DNA of 64,000 nt, from positions 25,832 to 89,831 of the forward strand of contig NZ_JAUNTW010000010.1 in assembly GCF_030538495.1 (NCBI RefSeq), given 5' to 3'. Position 1 is the stretch's first letter; the number at the start of each line of letters is the position of its first letter. Source of the stretch: Paracoccus sp. (in: a-proteobacteria). Lineage in GTDB: Bacteria > Pseudomonadota > Alphaproteobacteria > Rhodobacterales > Rhodobacteraceae. The notes under the pieces are model-generated. The model worked only from the letters and a program-made list of their open reading frames with translations, was not told the origin of the DNA and did no database searches. Of the stretch, positions 45,645 through 54,792 are shown one piece after another. The translations under genes were made by a program, and so were the position numbers.

Positions 45645-46346
45645 TCACCCCAATTCCGCCATGAAAATATAGCCCGCGCCGTAGATCGTTTTGATCAGGC
45701 GCGGGTTTTTGGGGTCTTCGCCCAGTTTGGTGCGCAGGCGGGATATGCGCACATCCATGGCGCGGTCAAAGCTGTCGCCCGCCGTCCCGCCCAGCGTTTC
45801 CAGCATTTGCGCCCGTGTGATCAGGCGGCGGGGATTGTCGGTGAACATGCGCAGCACCTCGGCCTCGGCATGGCTGAGGGGGTGTTCGCCCCCGTCGGGC
45901 GCGGTCAGGGTGTAGCGGTCGAAATCCGCCGTCCATCCGGCAAAGCGGACAATCTGACCGCTGCGGGTCTGGCCCGCCATGGGGCGGCGCAGGCGGGCGC
46001 GGATGCGGGCCACCACCTCGGCGGGCTCAAAGGGTTTGATGATGTAGTCATCCGCGCCCAGCTCCAGCCCGGTGATGCGGTCCTGCAGCTGTGAGCGGCC
46101 CGATACGATGATGATCGCCGCGCCCGATTCCGTCGCCAGACGGTGAACCAGTGCCAGCCCGTCGCGGTCGGGCAGGCCCAGATCAATCAGGCAGGCGTCG
46201 GGGGTGATGCGGCGCAGGGCGGCCTCGAATTCCGTTGCGCGGGCAAAGGATTGGGTGCGAAAGCCCGCATCCCCCAGCACCGCCGACAGCAGGCGGCGGA
46301 TTTCGGGTTCGTCGTCCAGAATCGCAATCAGGGGCGCGTCGGTCAT
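45645..46346 (-). CDS. OmpR-family response regulator
   Basis: 233 residues: receiver domain (about 5-118) with acidic pocket DDE (11-13), phospho-acceptor Asp55 (ACLIDLGLPDRDG) and Lys in DDYIIKPFEP; then a winged-helix DNA-binding domain (about 130-230) with LSHAEAEVLRMF, RAMDVRISRLRTKLGEDP and LIKTIYGAGYIF. It acts as transcription factor for the neighbouring sensor kinase, whose stop codon overlaps this start by 4 nt (ATGA). Target genes unknown. Confidence 0.95.
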   Translation of the reverse strand: MTDAPLIAILDDEPEIRRLLSAVLGDAGFRTQSFARATEFEAALRRITPDACLIDLGLPDRDGLALVHRLATESGAAIIIVSGRSQLQDRITGLELGADDYIIKPFEPAEVVARIRARLRRPMAGQTRSGQIVRFAGWTADFDRYTLTAPDGGEHPLSHAEAEVLRMFTDNPRRLITRAQMLETLGGTAGDSFDRAMDVRISRLRTKLGEDPKNPRLIKTIYGAGYIFMAELG

Positions 46347-48232
46347 GGCGTATCCTTAACGGCCTCGGCCAGCGTGGCGGCAAGGCGGGCGGTGGTAAAG
46401 GGTTTGGTCAGCACCGGGCAATCCGCGCCCGCGCGCAAGGGATGCCCCGGCGGCAGCGAGGTCATCAGCACCGCCGGCAGCGCGCCGCCGGTCAGGTCCA
46501 GCCCCAGCCCGTCGCCCAGCTGAATATCGGACAGGATCAGCGTCAGGCCGGGCAGGTCGGTGATGGCGCGGGCTTCGGACAGGGTGGCGGCCTCGATCAC
46601 GGCGTGGCCGAGGCTGGTCAGTTGATCGCGGATCTGTGCGCGCAGGGTGTCGTCGTCTTCGGCCAGCAGCACCATTTGCCGCAGCACCGGACGCCATGGC
46701 AGGCGCAGCGTGACCTGCGCGCCGGTGGCGGTGTTGTCCAGCCGCATCGTGCCGCCCGCGCGTTTGGTCTGGTCATAGACCATCGACAGGCCCAGCCCCG
46801 ACCCCTGACCGCCTTTCGTGGTAAAGAACGGCTCGGTCCCGCGGGTCAGGGCGTCGGGCGAAAATCCGGGGCCGGTATCGGTCACGGACAGCACCAGCCA
46901 TTGCCCGCTTTGGCGCGCGGACAGGGTGATCGTTCCGGGGCCAGCCATAGCGGCATTGGCGTTCAGGATCAGGTTCAGCACCGAATCATGCAGCGCGCCG
47001 GGATCCAAGAGCAGCGGTTCACCCGGCAGGTCAGCCCGCACATCCAGCACCACCCCGTCGGCCAGCGACGGCCGCGCCAGCGTGGCGATTTCCGCCAGCA
47101 ACGCGGGCAGGTCGGTGGGTTCAGGCGCCAGATCGCGCCCGCCGCTGATCTGCGACAGCCGGTTCAGCAGCGCCGCCCCCCGGCGCGCGGCGGCCAGAGT
47201 CGCCTGCACATCGCCCGCCGCATCCGGGGGCAGATCGCCCGCCGCCAGCCGCGCCTGAAGCCCCAGAATGATGGTCAGCAGATTGCCGAAATCATGCGCC
47301 ACGCCAGACGTCAGTTGCGCGGCCAGATTGCGGCGCGATGCGTGGGCCAGGGCTTCGCGGGTCTGAACTTCATCGGTGATGTCGGTGGACAGGATATAGA
47401 CGCCGCCGCCGTCATCCTGCGCGGGCGTCAGGGAAATGCGGATGCGCCGCCCGGATGCGGGATGCGTGACCTCGAACAGTTGCGGTTCGCCCGCTTGGGC
47501 GCGCTGCATGAACGGCAACAGCGCGCCATGCGTGGCCGGGTCATGCGCCTGTTCCATGGTCAGCCCGACCACATCATCGGACGCGCCCGGAAACACGGAT
47601 GCCAGCCGCCGGTTGGAAAAAGTATAGCGCAGATCGGGCGCCATATGCGCAATATGGGCGGGGATCATTTCAATCACCTGCCGGGTGCGCGCCTGCGTTT
47701 GGGTCAGGATGCGCTGCGCCTCATGCAATGCCGCGTTTGTGGCGGCCAGTGCGCGGTTGGCGGCGGACAGGCGTTCGGCGTGATCCAGCACCTGTTGCGA
47801 CAATTCCGCCGAATGGGCGCGCAGCAGGGTTTCTTGGTGCTTCACATCGGTGATGTCGGTGTAAACCGTGATCCAGCCGCCCTGAGACAGAGGCGCGCCC
47901 TCGACCCCGACCCAGCGGCCATTGGGGCGTTCGCGTTCGATGTAATGCGGCTGAAAGGCGCGGGCCTGTTCCACGCGCGCCGTGATCGCCGCGTCCGGGT
48001 CATCCTGCGGGCCATATTCGCCGCGCGCGACCAGAAAGGCGATGATGTCGGCGAAATCCGTGCCGGGGCGGGTCAGATCATCGGGCAGGTCGAACATCGT
48101 CTGAAATTGCCGATTCGACACCGCCAGCCGCAGATCGGCGTCAAAAATCGACAGCGCCTGCGCAATCAGGTTCAGCCCCGATTGCGTCATATCCGCCTGT
48201 AATTCAGCGGTATTCCGTGCTGTGTGCTGCAT
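46343..48232 (-). CDS. Hybrid PAS sensor histidine kinase with C-terminal receiver
   Basis: 629 residues, no membrane helix or signal peptide, so cytosolic. Order: PAS with PAS-7-like features (about 15-130), a coiled coil (about 135-185), second PAS (about 186-290), HisKA with phospho-acceptor His313 (SGVAHDFGNLLTIILGLQ), ATPase domain (N-box LNLILNANAAM, DTGPGF, GSGLGLSM), then a receiver (about 518-629) with Asp569 (LILSDIQLGDG). It overlaps the response regulator gene by 4 nt. No histidine phosphotransfer protein is encoded nearby. Confidence 0.94.
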   Translation of the reverse strand: MQHTARNTAELQADMTQSGLNLIAQALSIFDADLRLAVSNRQFQTMFDLPDDLTRPGTDFADIIAFLVARGEYGPQDDPDAAITARVEQARAFQPHYIERERPNGRWVGVEGAPLSQGGWITVYTDITDVKHQETLLRAHSAELSQQVLDHAERLSAANRALAATNAALHEAQRILTQTQARTRQVIEMIPAHIAHMAPDLRYTFSNRRLASVFPGASDDVVGLTMEQAHDPATHGALLPFMQRAQAGEPQLFEVTHPASGRRIRISLTPAQDDGGGVYILSTDITDEVQTREALAHASRRNLAAQLTSGVAHDFGNLLTIILGLQARLAAGDLPPDAAGDVQATLAAARRGAALLNRLSQISGGRDLAPEPTDLPALLAEIATLARPSLADGVVLDVRADLPGEPLLLDPGALHDSVLNLILNANAAMAGPGTITLSARQSGQWLVLSVTDTGPGFSPDALTRGTEPFFTTKGGQGSGLGLSMVYDQTKRAGGTMRLDNTATGAQVTLRLPWRPVLRQMVLLAEDDDTLRAQIRDQLTSLGHAVIEAATLSEARAITDLPGLTLILSDIQLGDGLGLDLTGGALPAVLMTSLPPGHPLRAGADCPVLTKPFTTARLAATLAEAVKDTP

Positions 48233-48396
48233 GTTTTCCCCCGATACCGGCTTAGCACCGGGCGAAAAAAACCGAAAGCCCGTAACAATTCGTTAGATTC
48301 GGGCAAAATTGCGGTAATGATTAGCCGTGAAGGTCAGGCGATGCAGATGGCAGGGGGGCCATCCGCAACCGGCATTTGGCCGACGAGGGAGGACAC

Positions 48397-50373
48397 ATGA
48401 CACATCAGCAGCCGCCTGCGGGCGAATGGCAATCTATACCCGCGCTGCTGGCGCGGAATGTGGCCCGTTTCGGGAACAGGCCCGCCTATCGCGAAAAGGA
48501 ATTCGGCATCTGGCAAAGCTGGACCTGGGCGCAGGCGGCGGATGAAATCCGCGCGCTTGCCTTGGGGATGTTGGTTCTGGGTCTGCGTCCGGGCGATCAT
48601 GTGGCGATCATCGGGCGCAACCGTCCGGCGCATTACTGGGGCATGATTGCGGCGCAGATGTGCGGCGCGGTGCCGGTGCCGCTGTATCAGGACGCCGTGG
48701 CCGAAGAAATGGCCTATGTTCTGGACCATTGCGGCGCGCGTTTCGTGATCTGCGGCGATCAGGAACAGGTCGATAAGGTGCTGGAGGTTGAACAGACCGT
48801 ATCGGGCATTGATCAGATCATCTACACCGACAAACGCGGGATGCGGAAATACGACCATACCCGCATGAACGCCTTGGCCGATGTGCAGGCCGAAGGCCGC
48901 GCCGCCGCCACCCGTCTGGGTGCGGAACTGGATGCGCGCATCGCGGCGCTGACCTATGACAGCACCTGTGTGATGCTGTATACATCCGGCACCACCGGCA
49001 AACCCAAAGGCGTGGTTCTGTCGAACCGCAACATCATTGAAACGGCGAAAAATTCGTCGGCCTTTGACAATCTGGATCACCGCGAAGAGGTCGTCGCCTA
49101 TCTGCCGATGGCATGGGTGGGGGATTTCATCTTTTCGCTGGGTCAGGCGATGTGGTCGGGCTTTACCGTGAACTGCCCCGAAGGCGCGCATACGATGATG
49201 ACCGATATGCGCGAAATCGGGCCGACCTATTTCTTTGCCCCGCCGCGCGTGTTCGAAGGTCAGTTGACCAGCGTCATGATCCGCATGGAGGATGCCGGCC
49301 CGTTCAAACGCTGGCTGTTCAAACGCTATATGGATGTGGCGCGCCGGGTGGGTCCGAATATGCTGGACGGAAAACCCGTCAGCGCGGGCGACAAATTCGC
49401 CTATAATCTGGGCAAGTTTTTCATCTTTGGCCCGCTGAAAAACACGCTGGGCCTGTCGCGGGTGCGCGTGGGTTACACCGCGGGCGAGGCGATCGGCCCC
49501 GAGATTTTCGATTTCTACCGGTCCTTGGGCATCAACCTGAAACAGCTTTATGGCCAGACCGAGGCAGGCGTGTTCGTCACCCAGCAGCCCGATGGTCAGG
49601 TGCGGTCGGACACGGTGGGCGTCCCCAGCCCCGGCGTCGAGGTGCGCATCGGCGACAATGGCGAAGTGTTCTATCGCAGCCCCGGCGCCTTTGTTGAATA
49701 TTACAAAAACCCCGAAAGCACCGCATCGACCAAAGACCCCGAAGGCTGGGTCGCCACCGGCGATGCGGGCTTTTTCGAAGAAGGCACCGGCCATCTGCGC
49801 ATCATCGACCGCGCCAAAGACGTGGGCAAGATGGCCGATGGCAGCATGTTCGCGCCCAAATATGTTGAAAACAAACTGAAGTTTTATCCCAACATTCTTG
49901 AGGCCGTCGTGCTGGGCAATGGGCGCGATTATTGCACCGCGTTCATCAATATCGACCTGACCGCGGTTGGCAACTGGGCCGAACGCAACAACATCGCCTA
50001 TGCGTCCTATCAGGAACTGGCGGGGCATCCGCAGGTCTATCAGACGATCAAACAGCATGTCGAAGAGGTGAACAAATCCGTCGCCCAGGACAAAATGCTG
50101 TCGGGCTGTCAGATTCACCGCTTTCTGGTGCTGCACAAGGAACTGGATCCCGATGATGGCGAAATGACCCGCACGCGCAAGGTGCGCCGCGCGGTCATCA
50201 ACGACAAATTCGCTGATCTTGTGGCCGCGCTCTATGACGGGTCGCGCAGCGTCTATACCGAAACCGAAGTGACCTATGAAGACGGTCGCAAAGGCAGCAT
50301 CAAGGCGACCTTGCAGATCGAAGATGCGCAGGTGTTCGGCGACGCCGCCCGCAAAGGGGTGGCCGCCGAATGA
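48397..50373 (+). CDS. AMP-forming acyl-CoA synthetase (long-chain type)
   Basis: 658 residues activating a carboxylic acid to its CoA thioester through an acyl-adenylate. The P-loop YTSGTTGKPKGVVLSNRN (about 197-214), YGQTEAGVF, the adenylate motif GWVATGDAGFFEEG and the hinge region IIDRAKDVGKMADG are all intact. The length and insertions fit long-chain-like ligases. GGGAGGA precedes the start at 48397. It is the first gene of a seven-gene unit with an ABC importer, suggesting that imported acids are activated on entry. Divergent from the sensor kinase. Confidence 0.92.
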   Translation: MTHQQPPAGEWQSIPALLARNVARFGNRPAYREKEFGIWQSWTWAQAADEIRALALGMLVLGLRPGDHVAIIGRNRPAHYWGMIAAQMCGAVPVPLYQDAVAEEMAYVLDHCGARFVICGDQEQVDKVLEVEQTVSGIDQIIYTDKRGMRKYDHTRMNALADVQAEGRAAATRLGAELDARIAALTYDSTCVMLYTSGTTGKPKGVVLSNRNIIETAKNSSAFDNLDHREEVVAYLPMAWVGDFIFSLGQAMWSGFTVNCPEGAHTMMTDMREIGPTYFFAPPRVFEGQLTSVMIRMEDAGPFKRWLFKRYMDVARRVGPNMLDGKPVSAGDKFAYNLGKFFIFGPLKNTLGLSRVRVGYTAGEAIGPEIFDFYRSLGINLKQLYGQTEAGVFVTQQPDGQVRSDTVGVPSPGVEVRIGDNGEVFYRSPGAFVEYYKNPESTASTKDPEGWVATGDAGFFEEGTGHLRIIDRAKDVGKMADGSMFAPKYVENKLKFYPNILEAVVLGNGRDYCTAFINIDLTAVGNWAERNNIAYASYQELAGHPQVYQTIKQHVEEVNKSVAQDKMLSGCQIHRFLVLHKELDPDDGEMTRTRKVRRAVINDKFADLVAALYDGSRSVYTETEVTYEDGRKGSIKATLQIEDAQVFGDAARKGVAAE

Positions 50374-50424
50374 ACGCAAACACATACGAAACGGGCAGCC
50401 GTTCACAGCAAAAAGGGGGGCGGC

Positions 50425-51249
50425 ATGGCCTATGATCCCGCAGCCGAAGGTTACGTCACCGCAGACGGTCGCCAGATCGGCGGCGTCCTGATGGAGATGA
50501 AAAACATCACCCTGCGATTTGGCGGTGTGGTGGCCATCAAGGACATTTCGTTTGACATCCGCGACGGCGAAATCCGCGCGATTATCGGCCCGAACGGCGC
50601 CGGGAAATCGTCGATGATGAACGTCATGTCGGGATTCTATGTCCCGCAAGAAGGCGAGGTTTGGTTCAAAGGATACCGCCGCGGCCCCATGCGCCCCTAT
50701 GAGGTGGCGCGTCTGGGTCTGGCCCGCACGTTCCAGAACATCGCCCTGTTCGACGGCATGTCGGTTCTGGACAACATCATGACCGGGCGGCTGAATAAGA
50801 TGAATTCGGGCTTTCTGTCTCAGGCCCTGTGGTGGGGTGCGGCGGAACGCGAAGAAAACGAAAACCGCGAACAGGTCGAAAAGATCATCGACTTTCTGGA
50901 AATCCAGAACATCCGCAAAACGCCGGTCGGGCGTCTGCCCTATGGCCTGAAAAAGCGGGTCGAACTGGCGCGCGCACTGGCTGCGGAACCCAAATTGCTG
51001 ATGCTGGACGAACCCATGGCCGGCATGAATGTCGAAGAAAAAGAAGACATGTCCCGGTTCATTCTGGACGTGAACGATGAATTCGGCACCACGATTGTTC
51101 TGATCGAACACGATATGGGCGTGGTCATGGACCTGTCCGACCGCGTGGTCGTGATGGATTACGGCAAGAAAATCGGTGACGGCACCCCCGACGAGGTGCG
51201 CAACAACCAAGAGGTGATCGACGCCTATCTGGGGGTGTCACATGACTGA
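50425..51249 (+). CDS. ABC transporter ATP-binding protein, LivG type
   Basis: 274 residues: Walker A GPNGAGKSS (about 54-62), Q-loop ARTFQNIALF, a signature region reading LPYGLKKRVELARAL (the LSGGQ loop is degenerate as in some LivG proteins), Walker B LLMLDEPMAGMN and switch His in IEHDMGVVM. It is one of two ATPases of the HAAT-type importer; a purine-rich GGGGGG ribosome site precedes the start. It has a short extra N-terminus of about 20 residues. Confidence 0.94.
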   Translation: MAYDPAAEGYVTADGRQIGGVLMEMKNITLRFGGVVAIKDISFDIRDGEIRAIIGPNGAGKSSMMNVMSGFYVPQEGEVWFKGYRRGPMRPYEVARLGLARTFQNIALFDGMSVLDNIMTGRLNKMNSGFLSQALWWGAAEREENENREQVEKIIDFLEIQNIRKTPVGRLPYGLKKRVELARALAAEPKLLMLDEPMAGMNVEEKEDMSRFILDVNDEFGTTIVLIEHDMGVVMDLSDRVVVMDYGKKIGDGTPDEVRNNQEVIDAYLGVSHD

Positions 51250-51282
51250 TAACACAACAATTTCCACGCGGGGGGCCGTCTG

Positions 51283-52266
51283 ATGGACCAGCTTATCTAT
51301 GCCGCCGAGGTGTTTCTGAACGGTCTGATGACCGGCGTGATGTATGCGCTGGTTGCGCTGGGTTTCGTGCTGATCTTTAAGGCGTCGGGCGTGTTCAACT
51401 ATGCCCAAGGGGTGCTGGCGCTGTTTGCGGCGCTGACCTTGGTTGGCATCCAGAACGGGCAAATCCCGTTTGCGCATCTGATCAACGCCATTTTCGGCAC
51501 GCATCTGCATCACTTTGGCTGGACGGTTCCGGCGGTGCTGGCGATCCTGCTGACGGCGGGCGTGATGGTGGTGCTGGCCTTTCTGATCGAAAAGCTGGTG
51601 TTGCAGCATCTGGTCGGTCAGGAACCGATCATCCTGTTCATGGCAACCATCGGTCTGGCCTATTTCCTGGAAGGCATGGGCGATGTGATGTGGGGCGCGG
51701 ACGTCAAAACGCTGGATGTCGGCCTGCCGCAAGGGGTGTCGGACACCATCGAAAACGTGACCGACAGCATCTTTGGTTACGGCTTCTTTATCGACCGTCT
51801 GGACCTGTGGGCGACCTTTGTCGCGGCAATGCTGGTCGCGTCGCTGGTGGCCTTTGCGCAATACACCAAACAGGGCCGCGCCATGCGCGCCGTGGCCGAC
51901 GACCATCAGGCCGCGTTGTCGGTGGGCATCAGCCTGCGCTTTATCTGGGTGATGGTGTGGTCGATTGCGGGCTTTGTCGCACTGGTCGCGGGCATCATGT
52001 GGGGGACCAAATCGGGCGTGCAGTTCAGTCTGTCGCTGATCGCGCTCAAGGCGTTGCCGGTGCTGATGCTGGGCGGCTTTACGTCCATCCCCGGCGCGAT
52101 CATCGGCGGCCTGATCATCGGCGTGGGCGAAAAGCTGTTCGAATTCTGGATCGGCCCGATGATCGGAGGCGCGACGGAAAACTGGTTCGCCTATGTGCTG
52201 GCGCTGCTGTTTCTGGTGTTCCGCCCGCAAGGTCTGTTCGGCGAAAAAATCATCGAGCGGGTGTAA
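51283..52266 (+). CDS. ABC transporter permease, LivH type
   Basis: 327 residues with about eight membrane helices. The N-terminal LIYAAEVFLNGLMTGVMYAL and FKASGVFNYAQGVLAL, and the EAA-like loop AVADDHQAALSVGISLRFIW (about 205-224) are standard for branched-chain-type permeases. It forms the membrane channel with the LivM-type protein. It starts 33 nt after the LivG-type gene. Confidence 0.94.
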   Translation: MDQLIYAAEVFLNGLMTGVMYALVALGFVLIFKASGVFNYAQGVLALFAALTLVGIQNGQIPFAHLINAIFGTHLHHFGWTVPAVLAILLTAGVMVVLAFLIEKLVLQHLVGQEPIILFMATIGLAYFLEGMGDVMWGADVKTLDVGLPQGVSDTIENVTDSIFGYGFFIDRLDLWATFVAAMLVASLVAFAQYTKQGRAMRAVADDHQAALSVGISLRFIWVMVWSIAGFVALVAGIMWGTKSGVQFSLSLIALKALPVLMLGGFTSIPGAIIGGLIIGVGEKLFEFWIGPMIGGATENWFAYVLALLFLVFRPQGLFGEKIIERV

Positions 52267-52335
52267 CAATGAACGCAACCATTTTCGCACCCAATCCGCC
52301 CGCAGCGGGCGCAATGACGGCAAAGGGGGAAAGCC

Positions 52336-53412
52336 ATGCTGTATCGTGAGGCAGGCGATTTCAAGACAAGCTATGGCGATGACAGCCAGACCTTTCCAAT
52401 CCGGCTGGACCGCATGGGTTACTATGTCGTGCTGGCGGTTGCCTTTGGGATCATTCCGTTTCTGGTCAATGATTACTGGGCGAACGCCGTGCTGGTGCCG
52501 TTCCTGATCTATGCCATTGCGGCGCTTGGGCTGAACATCCTGACGGGCTATGCCGGGCAGGTCAGTCTGGGGACGGGCGGCTTTATGGCCGTGGGCGCCT
52601 ATGCCGTTTACAAACTGATGACGGCCTTTCCCGACATCAACATCGTGATCCACATTCTGTTGGCGGGCGGGATTACGGCCATGGTCGGCGTGGCCTTTGG
52701 CCTGCCCAGCCTGCGGATCAAGGGGTTTTATCTGGCCGTGGCCACGCTGGCGGCGCAGTTCTTTCTGGTCTGGCTGTTCAACAAGGTGCCGTGGTTTTAC
52801 AACTATTCCGCATCGGGTCAGATCAACGCGCCGGAACGCACCATTCTGGGCCATGCCGTGACCGGCCCGGCGACGACCGCCCCGGCGAAATACCTGATCT
52901 GTCTGTGCTTTGCCTTTGTGCTGGCATGGGTGGCGCGCAACCTGACGCGCGGCACGCTGGGCCGCAAATGGATGGCCATTCGCGACATGGACATCGCCGC
53001 CGAAATCATCGGGGTGAACCCCTTGCGCGCGAAACTGTCGGCCTTTGCGGTCAGCAGCTTTTTCGTGGGCATCGCCGGCGCGCTGCTGTTCGCCGTCTAT
53101 CTGGGCGCGGCCGAAGTGGGCGAGGCGTTCGGCATCAACAAATCGTTCCTGGTGCTGTTCATGATTATCATTGGCGGTCTGGGCAGCATTTTCGGCAGCT
53201 TTGCGGGCGCGGCGTTTCTGGTGCTGTTGCCGGTGATGCTGAAGAACCTGCTGGTCGGCGTCATGGGCTGGCCGACCGATCTGGCCGCGCATATCGAATT
53301 GATGATCGTGGGCGCGCTGATTGTGTTCTTCCTGATCGTCGAACCGCACGGGCTGGCCCGTTTGTGGTCGCTGGTCAAGGAAAAGCTGCGGCTGTGGCCG
53401 TTCCCGCACTAA
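52336..53412 (+). CDS. ABC transporter permease, LivM type
   Basis: 358 residues and about ten membrane helices. The family marks are AALGLNILTGYAGQVSLGTG, the loop GRKWMAIRDMDIAAEIIGVN (about 215-234) and GGLGSIFGSFAGAAFLVLLP. AAAGGGGGAAAG is the ribosome site. Between it and the LivH-type gene is a 69-nt gap holding the start of a 26-codon frame (52269-52349) that runs into this gene; it has no good ribosome site. Confidence 0.94.
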   Translation: MLYREAGDFKTSYGDDSQTFPIRLDRMGYYVVLAVAFGIIPFLVNDYWANAVLVPFLIYAIAALGLNILTGYAGQVSLGTGGFMAVGAYAVYKLMTAFPDINIVIHILLAGGITAMVGVAFGLPSLRIKGFYLAVATLAAQFFLVWLFNKVPWFYNYSASGQINAPERTILGHAVTGPATTAPAKYLICLCFAFVLAWVARNLTRGTLGRKWMAIRDMDIAAEIIGVNPLRAKLSAFAVSSFFVGIAGALLFAVYLGAAEVGEAFGINKSFLVLFMIIIGGLGSIFGSFAGAAFLVLLPVMLKNLLVGVMGWPTDLAAHIELMIVGALIVFFLIVEPHGLARLWSLVKEKLRLWPFPH

Positions 53413-53459
53413 TCCACAGAACCGGATAACCGGCTGTAATCTTGGGGAGGAGAACCCGA

Positions 53460-54743
53460 ATGAAACTGAAACTTACCGCAATGGTTGCCGCGGGCCTGAT
53501 GGCCGCAGCCCCTGCATTGGCCGATCTGGTCGTGCCGAACCTGTCTTATCGCACCGGCCCCTATGGCGCGAACGGCACCCAATACGCCGACGGGTTCAAC
53601 GATTACTTCACGCTGCTGAACGAACGTGATGGCGGCATCGGCGGCGAACTGGTCCGCACGCCGGAATGTGAAACCGCATATAACACCGAACGCGGGGTTG
53701 AGTGTTACGAATCGACCAAAGGCAGCGGCGCATTGGTCTATAACCCGCTGTCCACCGGCATCACCTATCAGCTGATCCCCAAGGTCGCGGTTGATAAAAT
53801 CCCGCTCTATACGCCGGGTTATGGCCGCACCTCGGCCAAGAATGGTCAGGTGTTCGAATGGGTGTTCAACGCGCCCGCGAACTATTGGGATGGGGCGTCG
53901 GTGGCGGTGAAATACCTGCTGGACGAAAACGGCGGCGATCTGAGCGGCAAGAAAATCACTCTGCTGTATCACAACAGCGCCTATGGCCGCGAACCGATCC
54001 GCACCCTGCAAGAACTGTCGAAAAAGCACGGCTTTACCTTTACCGAAATGGCCGTTGATGCGCCCGGTCAGGAACAAAAAAGCCAATGGCTGTCGATCCG
54101 CCGCGACCGTCCCGATTACGTCCTGATCTGGGGCTGGGGCGTTATGAACCAGGCCGCGATTCAGGAAGCCGCGAATATCCGCTTCCCCATGGAAAACTTC
54201 ATCGGCATCTGGTGGTCGGGGTCCGAAGTGGATGTGCGCCCGGTGGGTGCGGGCGCCAACGGGTATAAGGCGCTGACCTTCCACGGGGTTGGCACGGATT
54301 ATCCGATCTATGCCGACCTGAAAACGCATGTTCTGGACACCGGCAAGGCATCGCAGGGCGGCCAGCATGTTGGCACGGTGCTGTATTCGCGTGGCATGTA
54401 TGCCGCCGTTGTTATTTCCGAGGCGATCCGCAAGGCGCAGGACATCCACGGCACCGCTCAGGTCACCGCCGAACAGGTGCGTGACGGGTTCGAGGCTTTG
54501 GACATGACCGCCGCCCGTCTGGAAGAACTGGGCCTGCCCGATTTCGGCCCGGAATTTAACATCACCTGCGACAACCACGGCGGCAACGGTCAGGCCCGGA
54601 TGCAGCAATGGGATGCCTCGGCGGGTCGCTGGAACCTGATCACCGAATTCACCACCCCCGACGCCGAGGTGCTGGATCCGCTGATCGCGGAAGACAGCGC
54701 AGCCTATGCGGCGGAAAACAACATCACGCCGCGCGATTGCTGA
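53460..54743 (+). CDS. ABC transporter periplasmic substrate-binding protein (HAAT family)
   Basis: 427 residues; GGGGAGGAGA precedes the start at 53460. Signal peptide MKLKLTAMVAAGLMAAAPAL then ADLVV, cleaved around residue 21. The mature part is a two-lobed type I binding fold starting PNLSYRTGPYGANGTQYADG, with WVFNAPANYWDGASVAVKYL and HVGTVLYSRGMYAAVVISEA. It is longer than LivJ/LivK and diverged in the ligand region, so the substrate need not be an amino acid. A GC hairpin follows directly. Confidence 0.93.
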   Translation: MKLKLTAMVAAGLMAAAPALADLVVPNLSYRTGPYGANGTQYADGFNDYFTLLNERDGGIGGELVRTPECETAYNTERGVECYESTKGSGALVYNPLSTGITYQLIPKVAVDKIPLYTPGYGRTSAKNGQVFEWVFNAPANYWDGASVAVKYLLDENGGDLSGKKITLLYHNSAYGREPIRTLQELSKKHGFTFTEMAVDAPGQEQKSQWLSIRRDRPDYVLIWGWGVMNQAAIQEAANIRFPMENFIGIWWSGSEVDVRPVGAGANGYKALTFHGVGTDYPIYADLKTHVLDTGKASQGGQHVGTVLYSRGMYAAVVISEAIRKAQDIHGTAQVTAEQVRDGFEALDMTAARLEELGLPDFGPEFNITCDNHGGNGQARMQQWDASAGRWNLITEFTTPDAEVLDPLIAEDSAAYAAENNITPRDC

Positions 54744-54751
54744 TGCCATTT

Positions 54752-54773
54752 CCCCGGCGGTTCGCCGCCGGGG
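54752..54773 (+). promoter_or_regulatory. Intercistronic UUCG hairpin after the binding-protein gene
   Basis: CCCCGGCGG, loop TTCG, CCGCCGGGG: a perfect 9-bp stem with an extra-stable tetraloop and no T run, 8 nt after the binding-protein stop codon. It is probably an mRNA stabiliser that raises binding-protein yield over downstream genes, not a terminator. Confidence 0.7.
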
Positions 54774-54792
54774 TCCACCAAAGGAGATTGCC

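Noticed and set aside
46235-48202. 655-residue plus-strand frame opposite the sensor kinase
   Set aside because: Antisense shadow; the minus-strand frame holds PAS, H-box, ATPase and receiver motifs in order.
48334-53409. Very long minus-strand frames (958 and 723 residues) opposite the acyl-CoA synthetase and transporter genes
   Set aside because: Same GC-driven artefact; low-complexity His/Asp/Phe- or Gln/His-rich products with no family match.
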